64,000 nucleotides of DNA from Methylococcales bacterium (GTDB lineage Bacteria; Pseudomonadota; Gammaproteobacteria; Methylococcales; Methylomonadaceae): the NCBI GenBank assembly GCA_028707085.1, contig JAQTUW010000003.1, forward strand, positions 62,001 through 126,000, read 5' to 3'. A program made the position numbers and the translations under genes. Shown in pieces: positions 43,461-52,802 of the stretch. Positions within the stretch are counted from its first letter, which is position 1, and each line of letters starts with the position of its first letter. The notes under the pieces were generated by a model, which searched no databases, was not told the origin of the DNA, and was given only the letters and a program-made list of their open reading frames with translations.

Positions 43461-44366
43461 ATGACCAAAACTCTCCGCACCTCCTCACACGACAAAGTAG
43501 CCACGCGCCTCGCCGAAATCCTTATTCGCCTGAATAACGGTGAAAAACTAGACCCGCGCCAGCTAGCCAAAGAGTTTGGCGTTACCCTCCGCACCATCCA
43601 GCGCGATCTGCTGGAGCGACTGGCATTTCTGCCGCTCGGCAAAGATCAGCAGTATTTTATTCTTGAGTCTTATTATCTGGGCAAATTGACTATTGGCGAC
43701 ATCCATCGCTTCGCGGCTTTGTCGGGCATAAAGGACTTGTTCCCCAACCTGGATGATCGCTTCCTGCGTGAGTTGTTCGACAGCCGCATTAACCAAGCCT
43801 ATCTGGTCAAAGGCCATCAGTACGAGGACTTATCGGATAAAACCGATGCGTTCAAGCAACTGGAACAGGCTATTATCCAGCACCGGTTCATCCATTTTAG
43901 TTACAAAGATAAAAACTACACCACCATTAGCCCCTATAAACTTGTCAACCAAAATGGCATCTGGTATTTGGCCGCCAAGGATGCTAGCCAACTAAAAACA
44001 TTTTGCTTCAGTAAAATAAATAACTTAAAAACAGACGCACAGAGATTTGAATCCGAAGCGCATATCGGCGCCACGATTGAACAAGAAGACAGCGTTTGGT
44101 TCAGCGCGGACAAATATGAAGTCGTGTTAAAAGTCGAGCATGGCGTCGCTTCCTATTTCAAACGTCGCAACTTATTGCCCAATCAACATATAGATAAGGA
44201 ACTCGAAGACGGCAGTTTGATAATATCCTCGCGTATTGCCCATGACGAGCAGATTTTGCCGTTGATAAACTATTGGTTGCCAAACGTACACATCATTAGC
44301 CCGAAAGAATTGCGCTCTGTGCTAATAAAGAGACTCAGCAATTATTTGGTTTCAAATGAAATCTAA
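43461..44366 (+). CDS. WYL-domain transcriptional regulator (BrxR/CapW-like)
   Basis: The 301-residue protein has an N-terminal winged helix-turn-helix (LNNGEKLDPRQLAKEFGV, then LRTIQRDLLERL). A WYL domain follows with the GIWYLAAKD core and ISPYKLVNQN, and a C-terminal WCX-like extension ends the protein. Regulators of this shape (BrxR, CapW) repress phage-defence operons and are thought to respond to nucleic-acid ligands. It is the first gene of the dynamin operon and is visibly more AT-rich than flanking ald and ugd. The next gene starts 17 bp downstream. Confidence 0.88.
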   Translation: MTKTLRTSSHDKVATRLAEILIRLNNGEKLDPRQLAKEFGVTLRTIQRDLLERLAFLPLGKDQQYFILESYYLGKLTIGDIHRFAALSGIKDLFPNLDDRFLRELFDSRINQAYLVKGHQYEDLSDKTDAFKQLEQAIIQHRFIHFSYKDKNYTTISPYKLVNQNGIWYLAAKDASQLKTFCFSKINNLKTDAQRFESEAHIGATIEQEDSVWFSADKYEVVLKVEHGVASYFKRRNLLPNQHIDKELEDGSLIISSRIAHDEQILPLINYWLPNVHIISPKELRSVLIKRLSNYLVSNEI

Positions 44367-44383
44367 AACAGTAAGGATATCCT

Positions 44384-44572
44384 GTGCCTCTACCCCCAAT
44401 CAACCCCTATTTTAAATTCACTTGCCGGACTTGCAATTGGAGTGTCGTCGTCATGCAAACCAGCGATGTAATAACCGGCCCCGGAACCTGCAAAAAATGC
44501 GGCGGTACCGACTTGTCAAGAACCCAAGCCAGTATTATGTCAATGTTAACAAATAGCTTGTTCCACCGCTAA
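44384..44572 (+). CDS. Small zinc-ribbon protein in the dynamin operon
   Basis: The 62-residue product holds two Cys pairs, CRTCNW and CKKCGG, about 20 residues apart, forming a likely rubredoxin-type zinc ribbon. The start is a GTG at 44384 with AAGGAT upstream. It lies 17 bp after the WYL gene and 46 bp before the first GTPase, so it belongs to the same transcript. The family is not recognised. It might bind nucleic acid, a GTPase or the regulator. Confidence 0.65.
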   Translation: MPLPPINPYFKFTCRTCNWSVVVMQTSDVITGPGTCKKCGGTDLSRTQASIMSMLTNSLFHR

Positions 44573-44618
44573 GCAGTTGCACAGCATCCCATCTTTAATC
44601 GACAGCACAGAGAAGCAC

Positions 44619-46271
44619 ATGTTTCCAAAACAACATCTTATTCTGCAAAACATTGCATCCATCCGAGATTTAACAGCGAAAAATCAATTGCCGCTCGCCG
44701 CCTTGGCAGCCATTGAGCGGGATGCTCTGAATTTCGTCGTCAAATTCCCGCTCATCGGTGCATTTAGTTCCGGTAAGTCTTCGCTGTTGAATGCGCTGCT
44801 TGGCAAGCCATTGTTTGCCATCAATATTACTGCTGAAACCGCAGTACCCGCGGAACTGGTTTATGCGAGTGAAGACGACATCACCGGCCACTTTGCCGAT
44901 GGCCGCACAGTTACGTTAACTGCCGATGCCGTGCTGGAAAATCATCTTGCGGATTTACAGCCCGGCGGCTGGATCGAAGCCCGCGTGAATGCGCCTGCCT
45001 TAGCCAGACTGCCGCATCTGCGATTGGTGGACATACCGGGCTTGGATTCCGGTATCGCTGCTCACACCCAGGCTATTGATGACTATGTTCCACGCAGTCT
45101 TGCCTACGGCGTTGTCGTCAGTGCTGAGGAAGGCAATTTGCGGGAAAGCATCCGCGACACCTTAATTGAACTGGGCGTCATGGAAAGACCTATTATCGCC
45201 ATCATCAGTAAATGTGACAAAAAACCGGCTGAAGATGTAGACGCCATAGCCGAGCGCGTCAAACAAGAAATTACCCAGACTACCGGTCGGCCACCTCTGT
45301 ATCTAGTCAAAGCATCCGTAAGGCGTAAAGATATTGCCGAATTCACCATGGCTCTTGAAGAATTGGAAAAACAGGCGGAAACCTTATTCGGCCAAAGTGT
45401 CGCCGCCCGCTTTAGCCTGGAATTGAAACGGCTGATCAAACATCTGGAAACCCTCAGCAATCGGGATGACCTGAATAGCGAACAGATCGAGGCTCAAATC
45501 GGGCAATTACGTCTGGATATGCAAGCCTTCGACGCCAGACTTGCCGCCGAAACCAAAACCTTGGACGCACAAGTCGGTTCGGTGCTCACCAACATCAGCC
45601 ATCGTGTCGAAAACACCCTGAAAGCCAGTCTGGACTCTCTTGCCAATAAAGCCATGCATCACGGCGATCTGGGCAACGACATTCTGATCATGGCGCGCTT
45701 GGCGGTTGCCGAAGGCATACGCGAAGAATTTGCGCCTAAGTTGCAACACTATTTCGACCGCCTCGCCGAAGCCGTCCCCCAGACCTTAATGGTCGATGTC
45801 AACCTGCCGGACAGGGAGGAACCCACTCTAGGCCCTGAAAAAACCAAGTCCACACTGGCGACCATTGTGGCGACGCTGCTGCCGGTGTTAACGCATATGC
45901 CGCTCATTGCAAGAGTAGCCATTCCCATACTGCATGCGCTGAGCGAGCTTTTCATCGATCACAACGCCAAACGACGCGAAGAAGAGGAACGCAAGGAAAA
46001 TACCCGTCAACACATCCTCGGCAGCGTCATTCCCGATGCCGTGTTCCGCATCGCAGCCGAACTGCGTCAAGCCCTGTGTAAGCAGGTGGAAGAAGCCAAG
46101 AATACCATTGCCGAAAGCGTCCGCGACCAGCGTCAAGCACGAGAATTCACACTGCACGAACTGCAAACCCAGCTTGCCTGTGGTCAAGCCGAATTTGCCG
46201 CCGCCCGCGAACACTACCTTGCCGACCTTGCCACGGTGCAAAACCTGTTGGCCAAATTGGAGCAAGATTGA
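44619..46271 (+). CDS. Dynamin-like GTPase (first of three)
   Basis: The 550-residue product has an N-terminal GTPase domain of the bacterial dynamin type: P-loop GAFSSGKSS (residues 47-55), switch-region Thr in TAETAVPAE, DIPG (138-141) and SKCD (197-200). A long helical stalk follows. A hydrophobic stretch near residues 410-450 (TLATIVATLLPVLTHMPLI) is a candidate membrane-contacting paddle, and the C-terminal part is coiled coil. The ATG at 44619 has AGAGAAG upstream; a TTG at 44577 is less likely. Its stop forms TGATG with the next GTPase gene. Confidence 0.85.
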   Translation: MFPKQHLILQNIASIRDLTAKNQLPLAALAAIERDALNFVVKFPLIGAFSSGKSSLLNALLGKPLFAINITAETAVPAELVYASEDDITGHFADGRTVTLTADAVLENHLADLQPGGWIEARVNAPALARLPHLRLVDIPGLDSGIAAHTQAIDDYVPRSLAYGVVVSAEEGNLRESIRDTLIELGVMERPIIAIISKCDKKPAEDVDAIAERVKQEITQTTGRPPLYLVKASVRRKDIAEFTMALEELEKQAETLFGQSVAARFSLELKRLIKHLETLSNRDDLNSEQIEAQIGQLRLDMQAFDARLAAETKTLDAQVGSVLTNISHRVENTLKASLDSLANKAMHHGDLGNDILIMARLAVAEGIREEFAPKLQHYFDRLAEAVPQTLMVDVNLPDREEPTLGPEKTKSTLATIVATLLPVLTHMPLIARVAIPILHALSELFIDHNAKRREEEERKENTRQHILGSVIPDAVFRIAAELRQALCKQVEEAKNTIAESVRDQRQAREFTLHELQTQLACGQAEFAAAREHYLADLATVQNLLAKLEQD

Positions 46272-47803
46272 TGAACAACAAGCTAAGCCCCGAGCAATTG
46301 GCCGCGCGTTACGATTTGCTGTGCCGGGCCACCCAGCCCATACCGCAGGCTGACGACCCGTATCCGGTCGCGGCCGATTTGGATCAATTGCAGACCCTGA
46401 TCAATCGCGATCTGTTGGAACTGGCCCGGCGCGGTAGTCCAGATCACTTCGCAGAACTGTATCTGGACTTCGGCCGCGAACTGGAGCGTTTCCGTGAATT
46501 TTGCGCCTTTCCCGCACTGGCGCAAAAGGTTGTGGTTGGATTCGGCGGCGCCTTTAGCGTTGGCAAATCCAGCCTCATCAATGCATTACTCGGGCAACGG
46601 CTATTGGTCGCCGAAGTGGATTACACCACCTCTTTGCCCAGCTATTTGCTACACGGTGAAGAAGATGCAATCTTCGCGCTCAACCTCAACAGCCAGCGCA
46701 TCCGCTTAAGCCTGGACGAATTCCGCAGCCTGACGCATGACGAAATGACCCTATACGGCAGCGCCATCGGCGGTCTGCTCCGTGCCGCCTTCATCACTCG
46801 TGCTGATTTCCCCTGGCCCAATCTGGCGCTGGTTGACACACCGGGTTATTCCAAACCCGAACAAAACAGCTATAGCGCCCGCACCGACGAAAACCTCGCC
46901 CGCGCCCAGCTCAACGCCGCACAAGCCATTGTTTGGCTGATCTCAGCCAAGGCTGGCGGCATTACCGAAGACGATCTCAACTTTCTGGCTGCGCTCAACC
47001 GGGCCATACCTCTGCTGGTTGTGGTCAGTCGTGCCGACGCGCAGCCCGCCGCCGATATCCGCGACATAGTGGATGGTATCCGTCGAACCCTGGCCGAAAG
47101 AGACCTGCCGGTAATAGATGTCATTCCGGTATCCAGCCGTAACAAAACTGAATACCCGCTTGATCCCGTTTTAGGACATCTTCGCAACTGGAGCCAGCAA
47201 AACCGGCAATTGCGGTTTGCCCATAATTTTAAGGCCCTGTTCACCCAATACGCCCGTAGCATCGAAACCGAATTGCGCGCTGCCAACTGGCGGCTCAATC
47301 GTTTCAACCGCATCCTGACCCTGATCGACGATACAGACATTCGGGCCGATACCGGCGAACTGAAAGCCGAGACGGATAACCGGATACGCCAATTAAAAAC
47401 CCAGGCCGCAGCTTTACATGACCTGCGTAGCCGGTTCTTCAGCGATCTGAAGGGTGTCGGCGACAAGGTAGGCATTGCCCTGCCGGAGCCGGATGACATT
47501 GAGCTGCTAGATGCAGGCCGTAGCAATTTGCTGGATTTATTGATAGAAACTCGCCAACAGCGTGGCGGCCAAGCGCCGGATGTGCCCCTGCCGCTACAGG
47601 CATTGATACAACCGGACGCATGCGGCAATCAGTTAAGTCTGTTGCGCCTGCAAAATACTGATACGGCGCGGTACATCCTAACCGACCTACAAACCCACGC
47701 CGCCGCAGTCGCCAAGCTCAGGCAATTGCTGCGACAACCTAACCAGCGCCTGCTGGATGCGCTCGCCGGCCTGATTATCATGAAATTGGGGGAAACCGCC
47801 TGA
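46271..47803 (+). CDS. Dynamin-like GTPase (second of three)
   Basis: The 510-residue protein carries a dynamin-family GTPase domain with P-loop GGAFSVGKSS (residues 92-101), DTPG (189-192) and SRAD (253-256) as the G4-like motif. About 90 mostly helical residues precede it. The C-terminal half is helical (ELRAANWRLNRFNRILTLID), with no clear transmembrane helix. It starts in a TGATG overlap with the preceding GTPase and ends in a TGATG overlap with the next gene. Close coupling suggests stoichiometric production and a hetero-oligomer. Confidence 0.85.
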   Translation: MNNKLSPEQLAARYDLLCRATQPIPQADDPYPVAADLDQLQTLINRDLLELARRGSPDHFAELYLDFGRELERFREFCAFPALAQKVVVGFGGAFSVGKSSLINALLGQRLLVAEVDYTTSLPSYLLHGEEDAIFALNLNSQRIRLSLDEFRSLTHDEMTLYGSAIGGLLRAAFITRADFPWPNLALVDTPGYSKPEQNSYSARTDENLARAQLNAAQAIVWLISAKAGGITEDDLNFLAALNRAIPLLVVVSRADAQPAADIRDIVDGIRRTLAERDLPVIDVIPVSSRNKTEYPLDPVLGHLRNWSQQNRQLRFAHNFKALFTQYARSIETELRAANWRLNRFNRILTLIDDTDIRADTGELKAETDNRIRQLKTQAAALHDLRSRFFSDLKGVGDKVGIALPEPDDIELLDAGRSNLLDLLIETRQQRGGQAPDVPLPLQALIQPDACGNQLSLLRLQNTDTARYILTDLQTHAAAVAKLRQLLRQPNQRLLDALAGLIIMKLGETA

Positions 47804-49281
47804 TGAATTTGCAACAATTGCTGGATGCCATTCAAACCGAAAAATACGCTACCCAGCCTTTGGCCGCGCACCGCATTGCCGGGTTGGAAGAACACAGCCG
47901 CGAACATTACGCGCTATTGCTGGCGGCGGTGTTACGGGTCAGACCCGCCATCAGCGCGGCGCAAAGCCGGGTGTTCAGCATGTTGCTGGAAGCTATGGGC
48001 TTGGCCAATCGCCAGGCCGCGCTGTTTGAACGCGTTAAAAATCTGACCGCCGCCAACTTAAGCGAAAGCCGCCGCCTGATCGCTGAGCACGGCTTAGCCC
48101 AGATCTTTCTGCTGGATACCTTTATATTGCTGCGTCTGGAACAGCCTTTAACGGATGATGATTTGCGGTTAGGTGCAGAACTGGCTGATCTGTTGCAAGT
48201 GGACAGCAAAACCCTATCCGCTTTGGTTACTCTGGCCTTGCATGTTTTAGGCATAAAGAAGCCGCAGGCTTTTTCCGATATTCTGGATCCTTTGGACTGT
48301 CCGCATTGGCATGAATTCATCTGTGAAAAGCTCACTGTTGCCAAGCTGAAGGGGGGTATCGCTTCCGGTCTGTGGTGGCTTGACCAAGCCATCGAAACAG
48401 ATACTGGTTGGTCGCTGGAAAACCTCACCCTGTTCTTTACCGAAGCCGGGCGGTTAAGCACTGATACTATTGCCGATGCCAAGGTCAGCATCAAGGGTTG
48501 CCGTCTGATTAACCCGGTGATGGCGTTTAAAAGTCAAACGCTGAAGTTTGATATGCAGGACAGTCAGGTGGAAGGCCGCTATCCCGAACCGGCTAGATTG
48601 ACCGCGTTCCAGTTTGACAGGCTTGAAACCGTCATATTTAAAAACACCCATTTTACTACGCGAGACGCCCGTAGCGTTCGTGCCGGGAATACACCAATAG
48701 CGTTTGAACAATGCCAATTCACCGCTTGTGGCAACCCTTTACTCGTTGGCGGAGCATTAGCCATCAGAATACCCGATATTATACCCAAGACCGTCGCGCT
48801 AACACTCTTTTTCCAGAACATTTGTGACAAACCCGATATACCCAAGACCGTCACGCTAACCGATTGCCATTTCATCCATTGCCGCGCTCGGCTCGGCGGG
48901 GCGTTGCGTATCGACCGCTTAACTGTCGAAAACACAGCTATCATCAACTGTATATTCGCTGAATGTTCAGCAACTGAGCCGGGCATGAATTATGGTATTT
49001 ACGCCAGCCGGATTGTCACTTCATCCCCCAGAAATTTCATCAAGGCATGCCAATTTAAGCGGGGGCGTTTTTATCTTGGCGACGGATTTCTTCCTTTTTG
49101 CCGCTCTAATATTGATCATGTCTTTTCAGAATCAAAACTGATTGACGCACAACTGCATGCCAGCATGCGCTACGAAAATGAATTCGAAAATGAATTCAAA
49201 GCAGGAATTACGCCAACCGGTAATTCCGAAATACGCACCGATGTAGTGCATCAACTGCCGGCTTGGGCCGAGGACTTCTAA
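47803..49281 (+). CDS. Helical (TerB-like) plus beta-helix-like protein of unknown function
   Basis: No known family is confidently recognised for the 492-residue protein. Residues about 1-150 are helical and resemble a TerB/tellurite-resistance-type bundle (HYALLLAAVLRVRPAIS, then LLEAMGLANRQAALFERV). The rest, from about 225, is rich in short beta strands with recurring N/C/F steps such as FKNTHFTT, FEQCQFTACGN, LTDCHFIHC and IINCIFAEC, typical of a parallel beta-helix. An internal DNA duplication lies at 48771-48860. It is coupled by 1-bp overlaps to the GTPases on both sides, so it is likely a partner or sensor in the same complex. Confidence 0.6.
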   Translation: MNLQQLLDAIQTEKYATQPLAAHRIAGLEEHSREHYALLLAAVLRVRPAISAAQSRVFSMLLEAMGLANRQAALFERVKNLTAANLSESRRLIAEHGLAQIFLLDTFILLRLEQPLTDDDLRLGAELADLLQVDSKTLSALVTLALHVLGIKKPQAFSDILDPLDCPHWHEFICEKLTVAKLKGGIASGLWWLDQAIETDTGWSLENLTLFFTEAGRLSTDTIADAKVSIKGCRLINPVMAFKSQTLKFDMQDSQVEGRYPEPARLTAFQFDRLETVIFKNTHFTTRDARSVRAGNTPIAFEQCQFTACGNPLLVGGALAIRIPDIIPKTVALTLFFQNICDKPDIPKTVTLTDCHFIHCRARLGGALRIDRLTVENTAIINCIFAECSATEPGMNYGIYASRIVTSSPRNFIKACQFKRGRFYLGDGFLPFCRSNIDHVFSESKLIDAQLHASMRYENEFENEFKAGITPTGNSEIRTDVVHQLPAWAEDF

Positions 49282-51422
49282 TGACTATTGAATCTTTTTC
49301 CAATCAATTGCAAATTCTGACCCAGACCTTAAGCAAATACCACAGCCGTTTCCCGGCAGAGCTCGCTGAGCTGTCAAGTCTGCAACAGGACTTTGCCGCC
49401 AAACAGTTGCGCTTTGCAGAGGCAGGCCAGCGATTGAGCATTGGCATCATCGGCCAGGTCAAGGCAGGCAAGAGCAGTTTCCTGAATGCCTTACTGTTCA
49501 ACGGCCGGGCGGTGCTGCCGGAGGCCGCTACGCCCAAGACCGCCAATCTGACCCGCATCACTCATGGCGGCACGCCGACCTTGGTTGTCCACTATTACAC
49601 ACCAACTGTCTGGCGGCAGTTTGTGGCTTTGGCCGCAGGTGAAGGTAATCATACCGAAGCACGGGTCGCCCGCGAGCTGGTTGACATGGTCAGGCGGGCC
49701 GGGGTTGATGTGGATGCTGTCCTGGCTAAAGGCAAGGAAGACTTGCCGGCCGCTAATGTCGCCGAATTAATCGATGTACTGAACGATTACGTCGGCAATG
49801 ATGGTCGTTATACCGCACTGGTCGAAGCCACCGAACTGCAATTGCCGCTGCCGGAATTGCAAGGCTTCGAGGTGGTGGATACCCCGGGCATGAACGATCC
49901 GGTAGCCAGCCGTACCCAGAAAACCCGCGAGTTTATGGCGCGTTGCGATGTGGTGTTTTTTCTGTCGCGCTGCGGTCAATTCCTGGATCGGTCGGACAGG
50001 GACTTGCTGGCCAGCCAGTTGCCGAACAAAGGCGTGAAGCGTTTGATTCTGGTGGCCTGTCAATTTGACAACGCCATTCTGGACGATGGCTTCGATCGCT
50101 CGTCTCTGGCCGAAACCGAAACCAACCTGAAAATCCGTATTAATCGCCGGGCCGATACTGAATTGGAAGGTCTGGCCAAAGATCGCGAGCTGCAAGGCGT
50201 ACCCGAGGTTGCCGCACTGTTAAGAAAAACCAAAACACCGCTATTCGCCAGCAGCTATGCCTATGGTTTTAGCGACTGGCCCGCTGCACGCTGGAGTAAA
50301 GGCATGCAGCACGTCCATGGCGAGTTGACTTCTATGGCTGCCGAAAAGTGGAATGGCTATATCTTTACTGCCGAGGATTGGCGGCGCTTGGGCAACTTCC
50401 AGGCATTGACTGCCGCCTACAAGGCCGCCCGCTCCGCCAAACAGGAGTTGCTAACCGCCCAGCACAACGGCCTGTTGCCGGAGGCTGAACGCCGTTTGCA
50501 GGACATTCTGCAACGGCTGGGCGAAGTGGCGGAAAACCGCCGCCGGCAATTGCGCGATAACGACATCAGTAAACTGGCCGCCCAGCAAGCCGCCGCCGAG
50601 CGGCGCATTAACGGCATTGCCGCCGTCCTGGCGGAGATCATCAACCGCAACCGCGAACAGGTGCGCGCGTTGCACGGCAAAATGCATGTCGAGCTTCAGA
50701 CCGGGATGGCCGGTTTTAGCCAACTTAACACCCGTAGCGGTACGGATACGGTAGAGCGTTCCCGCGAAGTCAGCACCTCCACCTGGTACAACCCTTTTTC
50801 CTGGGGTAGTAGCCGCACAGTGTATTACACTACCACGCAGAGCTATCGTTATCTGGCCGTTGCCGATGCCATCGAACAGGTTAATCAGTACGCCGTTGAT
50901 AATGCCGCCGCGTTGCTACGGGCATTTCAAGACGTCATCTACCCGACCAAATTGCGTGCCGATTTGCGCAAAGCCTTGTTGGCGGAGTTGGACACCCGCG
51001 ACGAAAATTTCAATCCTGAGGAATTTCGCGCCACGCTGGAAGGCTGTTTAAACTGTCTGGAATTGCCGGAGCTGAAACTGGATATCGGCGACCCGGCTCG
51101 CGCCATCAGCGCCCAGTTCTGCGGCGAAGTGCGTGACGACAATGCGATGGCGCAACTGTGCGCCACGCTGCTGCAAACCCTGCAGACTGTTTCCGGACAA
51201 CTTGATGCAGCGTTTAAAAAAGGGGTCGATCATTTATGCATGCAACTGGATGCCCTGTGCGAATCACTGGCAAAAGAAATGGCCGCAGGCATACGCGCCG
51301 AATTGGAACAGCTTGGTAAAGCCTTTGCCGATAAGGAGCAAGAATTGGCGCATTATGACGAAGTGATTGCAATTACCCGGGGTGATGGAGAACCTTTAAC
51401 GACTTCATTATCCCAGAATTGA
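49281..51422 (+). CDS. Large dynamin-like GTPase (third of three)
   Basis: The 713-residue product has the P-loop GQVKAGKSS (residues 58-66), switch motif PEAATPKTANLT, DTPG (200-203) and an unusual G4 position reading ACQFD. A long coiled-coil stalk follows. Near residues 500-520 is STSTWYNPFSWG with an aromatic-rich tail, a likely membrane-inserting paddle of the kind seen in bacterial dynamins. The true start is ATG at 49281 in a TAATG overlap; the frame from 49263 is upstream noise. A bidirectional terminator follows, ending the operon. Confidence 0.85.
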   Translation: MTIESFSNQLQILTQTLSKYHSRFPAELAELSSLQQDFAAKQLRFAEAGQRLSIGIIGQVKAGKSSFLNALLFNGRAVLPEAATPKTANLTRITHGGTPTLVVHYYTPTVWRQFVALAAGEGNHTEARVARELVDMVRRAGVDVDAVLAKGKEDLPAANVAELIDVLNDYVGNDGRYTALVEATELQLPLPELQGFEVVDTPGMNDPVASRTQKTREFMARCDVVFFLSRCGQFLDRSDRDLLASQLPNKGVKRLILVACQFDNAILDDGFDRSSLAETETNLKIRINRRADTELEGLAKDRELQGVPEVAALLRKTKTPLFASSYAYGFSDWPAARWSKGMQHVHGELTSMAAEKWNGYIFTAEDWRRLGNFQALTAAYKAARSAKQELLTAQHNGLLPEAERRLQDILQRLGEVAENRRRQLRDNDISKLAAQQAAAERRINGIAAVLAEIINRNREQVRALHGKMHVELQTGMAGFSQLNTRSGTDTVERSREVSTSTWYNPFSWGSSRTVYYTTTQSYRYLAVADAIEQVNQYAVDNAAALLRAFQDVIYPTKLRADLRKALLAELDTRDENFNPEEFRATLEGCLNCLELPELKLDIGDPARAISAQFCGEVRDDNAMAQLCATLLQTLQTVSGQLDAAFKKGVDHLCMQLDALCESLAKEMAAGIRAELEQLGKAFADKEQELAHYDEVIAITRGDGEPLTTSLSQN

Positions 51423-51426
51423 AAAA

Positions 51427-51447
51427 ACCGCCCGAAGGCGGTCTTTT
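51427..51447. terminator. Bidirectional terminator between the dynamin operon and ugd
   Basis: ACCGCC (51427-51432), loop CGAA, GGCGGT (51437-51442), with an A-run on the left and CTTTT on the right. It therefore has a T-run for each strand and serves both convergent transcripts. Confidence 0.88.
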
Positions 51448-51453
51448 CGTCAA

Positions 51454-52779
51454 CTAAACCGGCCGGCCTATGGCGTAATACTGCAAGCCGCTTTGCCTGA
51501 CCAGTTTGGGCTCATACATGTTTCTGCCGTCAAAAATCACCTTGTCGTTCAGTTGCTGGTGCAACTGGTCGAAGTCCGGGCTGCGGAATTGCTTCCATTC
51601 GGTGACGATAATCAGCGCATCCACATTCTGCAGGGTGTCCAGCTGGTTATGACAATAGCTCAGACCAGGCTTGTCGCCGTATATCCGTTGCGCCTCGTGC
51701 AAGGCTTCCGGATCGTAAGCCTGAACCTCGGCTCCGGCTTCGATCAGGGCTTCCAGCACCACCCGGCTGGGGGCTTCGCGCATATCGTCGGTGTTGGGCT
51801 TGAACGCCAGGCCCCATAAGGCGAATCGCTTGCCTTTCAAATCGCCCTGATAATGCGCCATGATTTTTTCGAACAACCGGTGTTTTTGCCTGTCGTTGAC
51901 GTTTTCAACCGCGCTTAACAGTTCGGCATGGTAGCCGTAATCGCGGGCCGTTCTCTCCAGTGCCTTGACATCCTTGGGAAAGCAGGAGCCGCCGTAACCG
52001 CAGCCAGGGTAAATGAAACTGTAACCGATGCGGGTATCGGAACCAATACCGTGGCGGACGTGTTCGATGTCCGCGCCCAGGCGTTCCGCCAGATTCGCCA
52101 GTTCGTTCATGAAACTGATTTTGGTGGCCAGCATGGCGTTGGCGGCGTATTTGGTCAGTTCCGCCGAACGGATGTCCATATTGATGACCCGTTCGCGGTT
52201 GCGGTTGAACGGCGCGTACAGATCTCGCAACAGTTCGGCGCTTCTGTGGCTGTCGGTGCCGATGATGATGCGATCCGGCTTCATGAAGTCGTCCAGCGCC
52301 GAACCTTCCTTCAAAAATTCGGGATTCGATACAATGTCGAACTCCAGGCTGGCGCCGCGCTGCCGCAGCACGTCGGCCACGGTATTTTTGACCTTGTCGG
52401 CCGTGCCGACCGGCACGGTGGATTTATCGACAATGACTTTATAATCGGTCATATGTTCGGCAATGCTTTTGGCTACCGCCAGCACATATTTCAGATCGGC
52501 GGAGCCGTCCTCATCCGGCGGCGTGCCGACGGCGACAAACTGGAAAAGCCCGAAATCCACTGCTTCCCTGACATCGGCGGTAAAGTGCAAACGCCCGGCA
52601 GACTGATTTTCCCTGACCATTTCTTCCAGGCCAGGTTCGAAGATCGGAATAATCCCCTGTTTGAGTTGATCAATTTTATTTTGATCGACATCCATGCATA
52701 GCACCTGGTTTCCAACCTCGGCTAAACAGGCTCCGGTCACCAATCCAACATAGCCGCTGCCAAATACTGTAATTTTCAT
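51454..52779 (-). CDS. ugd: UDP-glucose 6-dehydrogenase
   Basis: Ugd oxidises UDP-glucose twice to UDP-glucuronate for polysaccharide or lipid A modification. The 441-residue product begins with the NAD-binding [20 protein letters not shown]. It has the catalytic Cys266 in [12 protein letters not shown] and the conserved [12 protein letters not shown] and [18 protein letters not shown]. It is the last gene of a minus-strand run speA, then a 3-hydroxyisobutyrate-dehydrogenase-like gene, then ugd, with gaps of 9 and 23 bp. GDP-mannose dehydrogenase is a less likely alternative. Confidence 0.93.
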   Translation of the reverse strand: MKITVFGSGYVGLVTGACLAEVGNQVLCMDVDQNKIDQLKQGIIPIFEPGLEEMVRENQSAGRLHFTADVREAVDFGLFQFVAVGTPPDEDGSADLKYVLAVAKSIAEHMTDYKVIVDKSTVPVGTADKVKNTVADVLRQRGASLEFDIVSNPEFLKEGSALDDFMKPDRIIIGTDSHRSAELLRDLYAPFNRNRERVINMDIRSAELTKYAANAMLATKISFMNELANLAERLGADIEHVRHGIGSDTRIGYSFIYPGCGYGGSCFPKDVKALERTARDYGYHAELLSAVENVNDRQKHRLFEKIMAHYQGDLKGKRFALWGLAFKPNTDDMREAPSRVVLEALIEAGAEVQAYDPEALHEAQRIYGDKPGLSYCHNQLDTLQNVDALIIVTEWKQFRSPDFDQLHQQLNDKVIFDGRNMYEPKLVRQSGLQYYAIGRPV

Positions 52780-52802
52780 CCTAACGCCTCATAGTGAATT
52801 TT

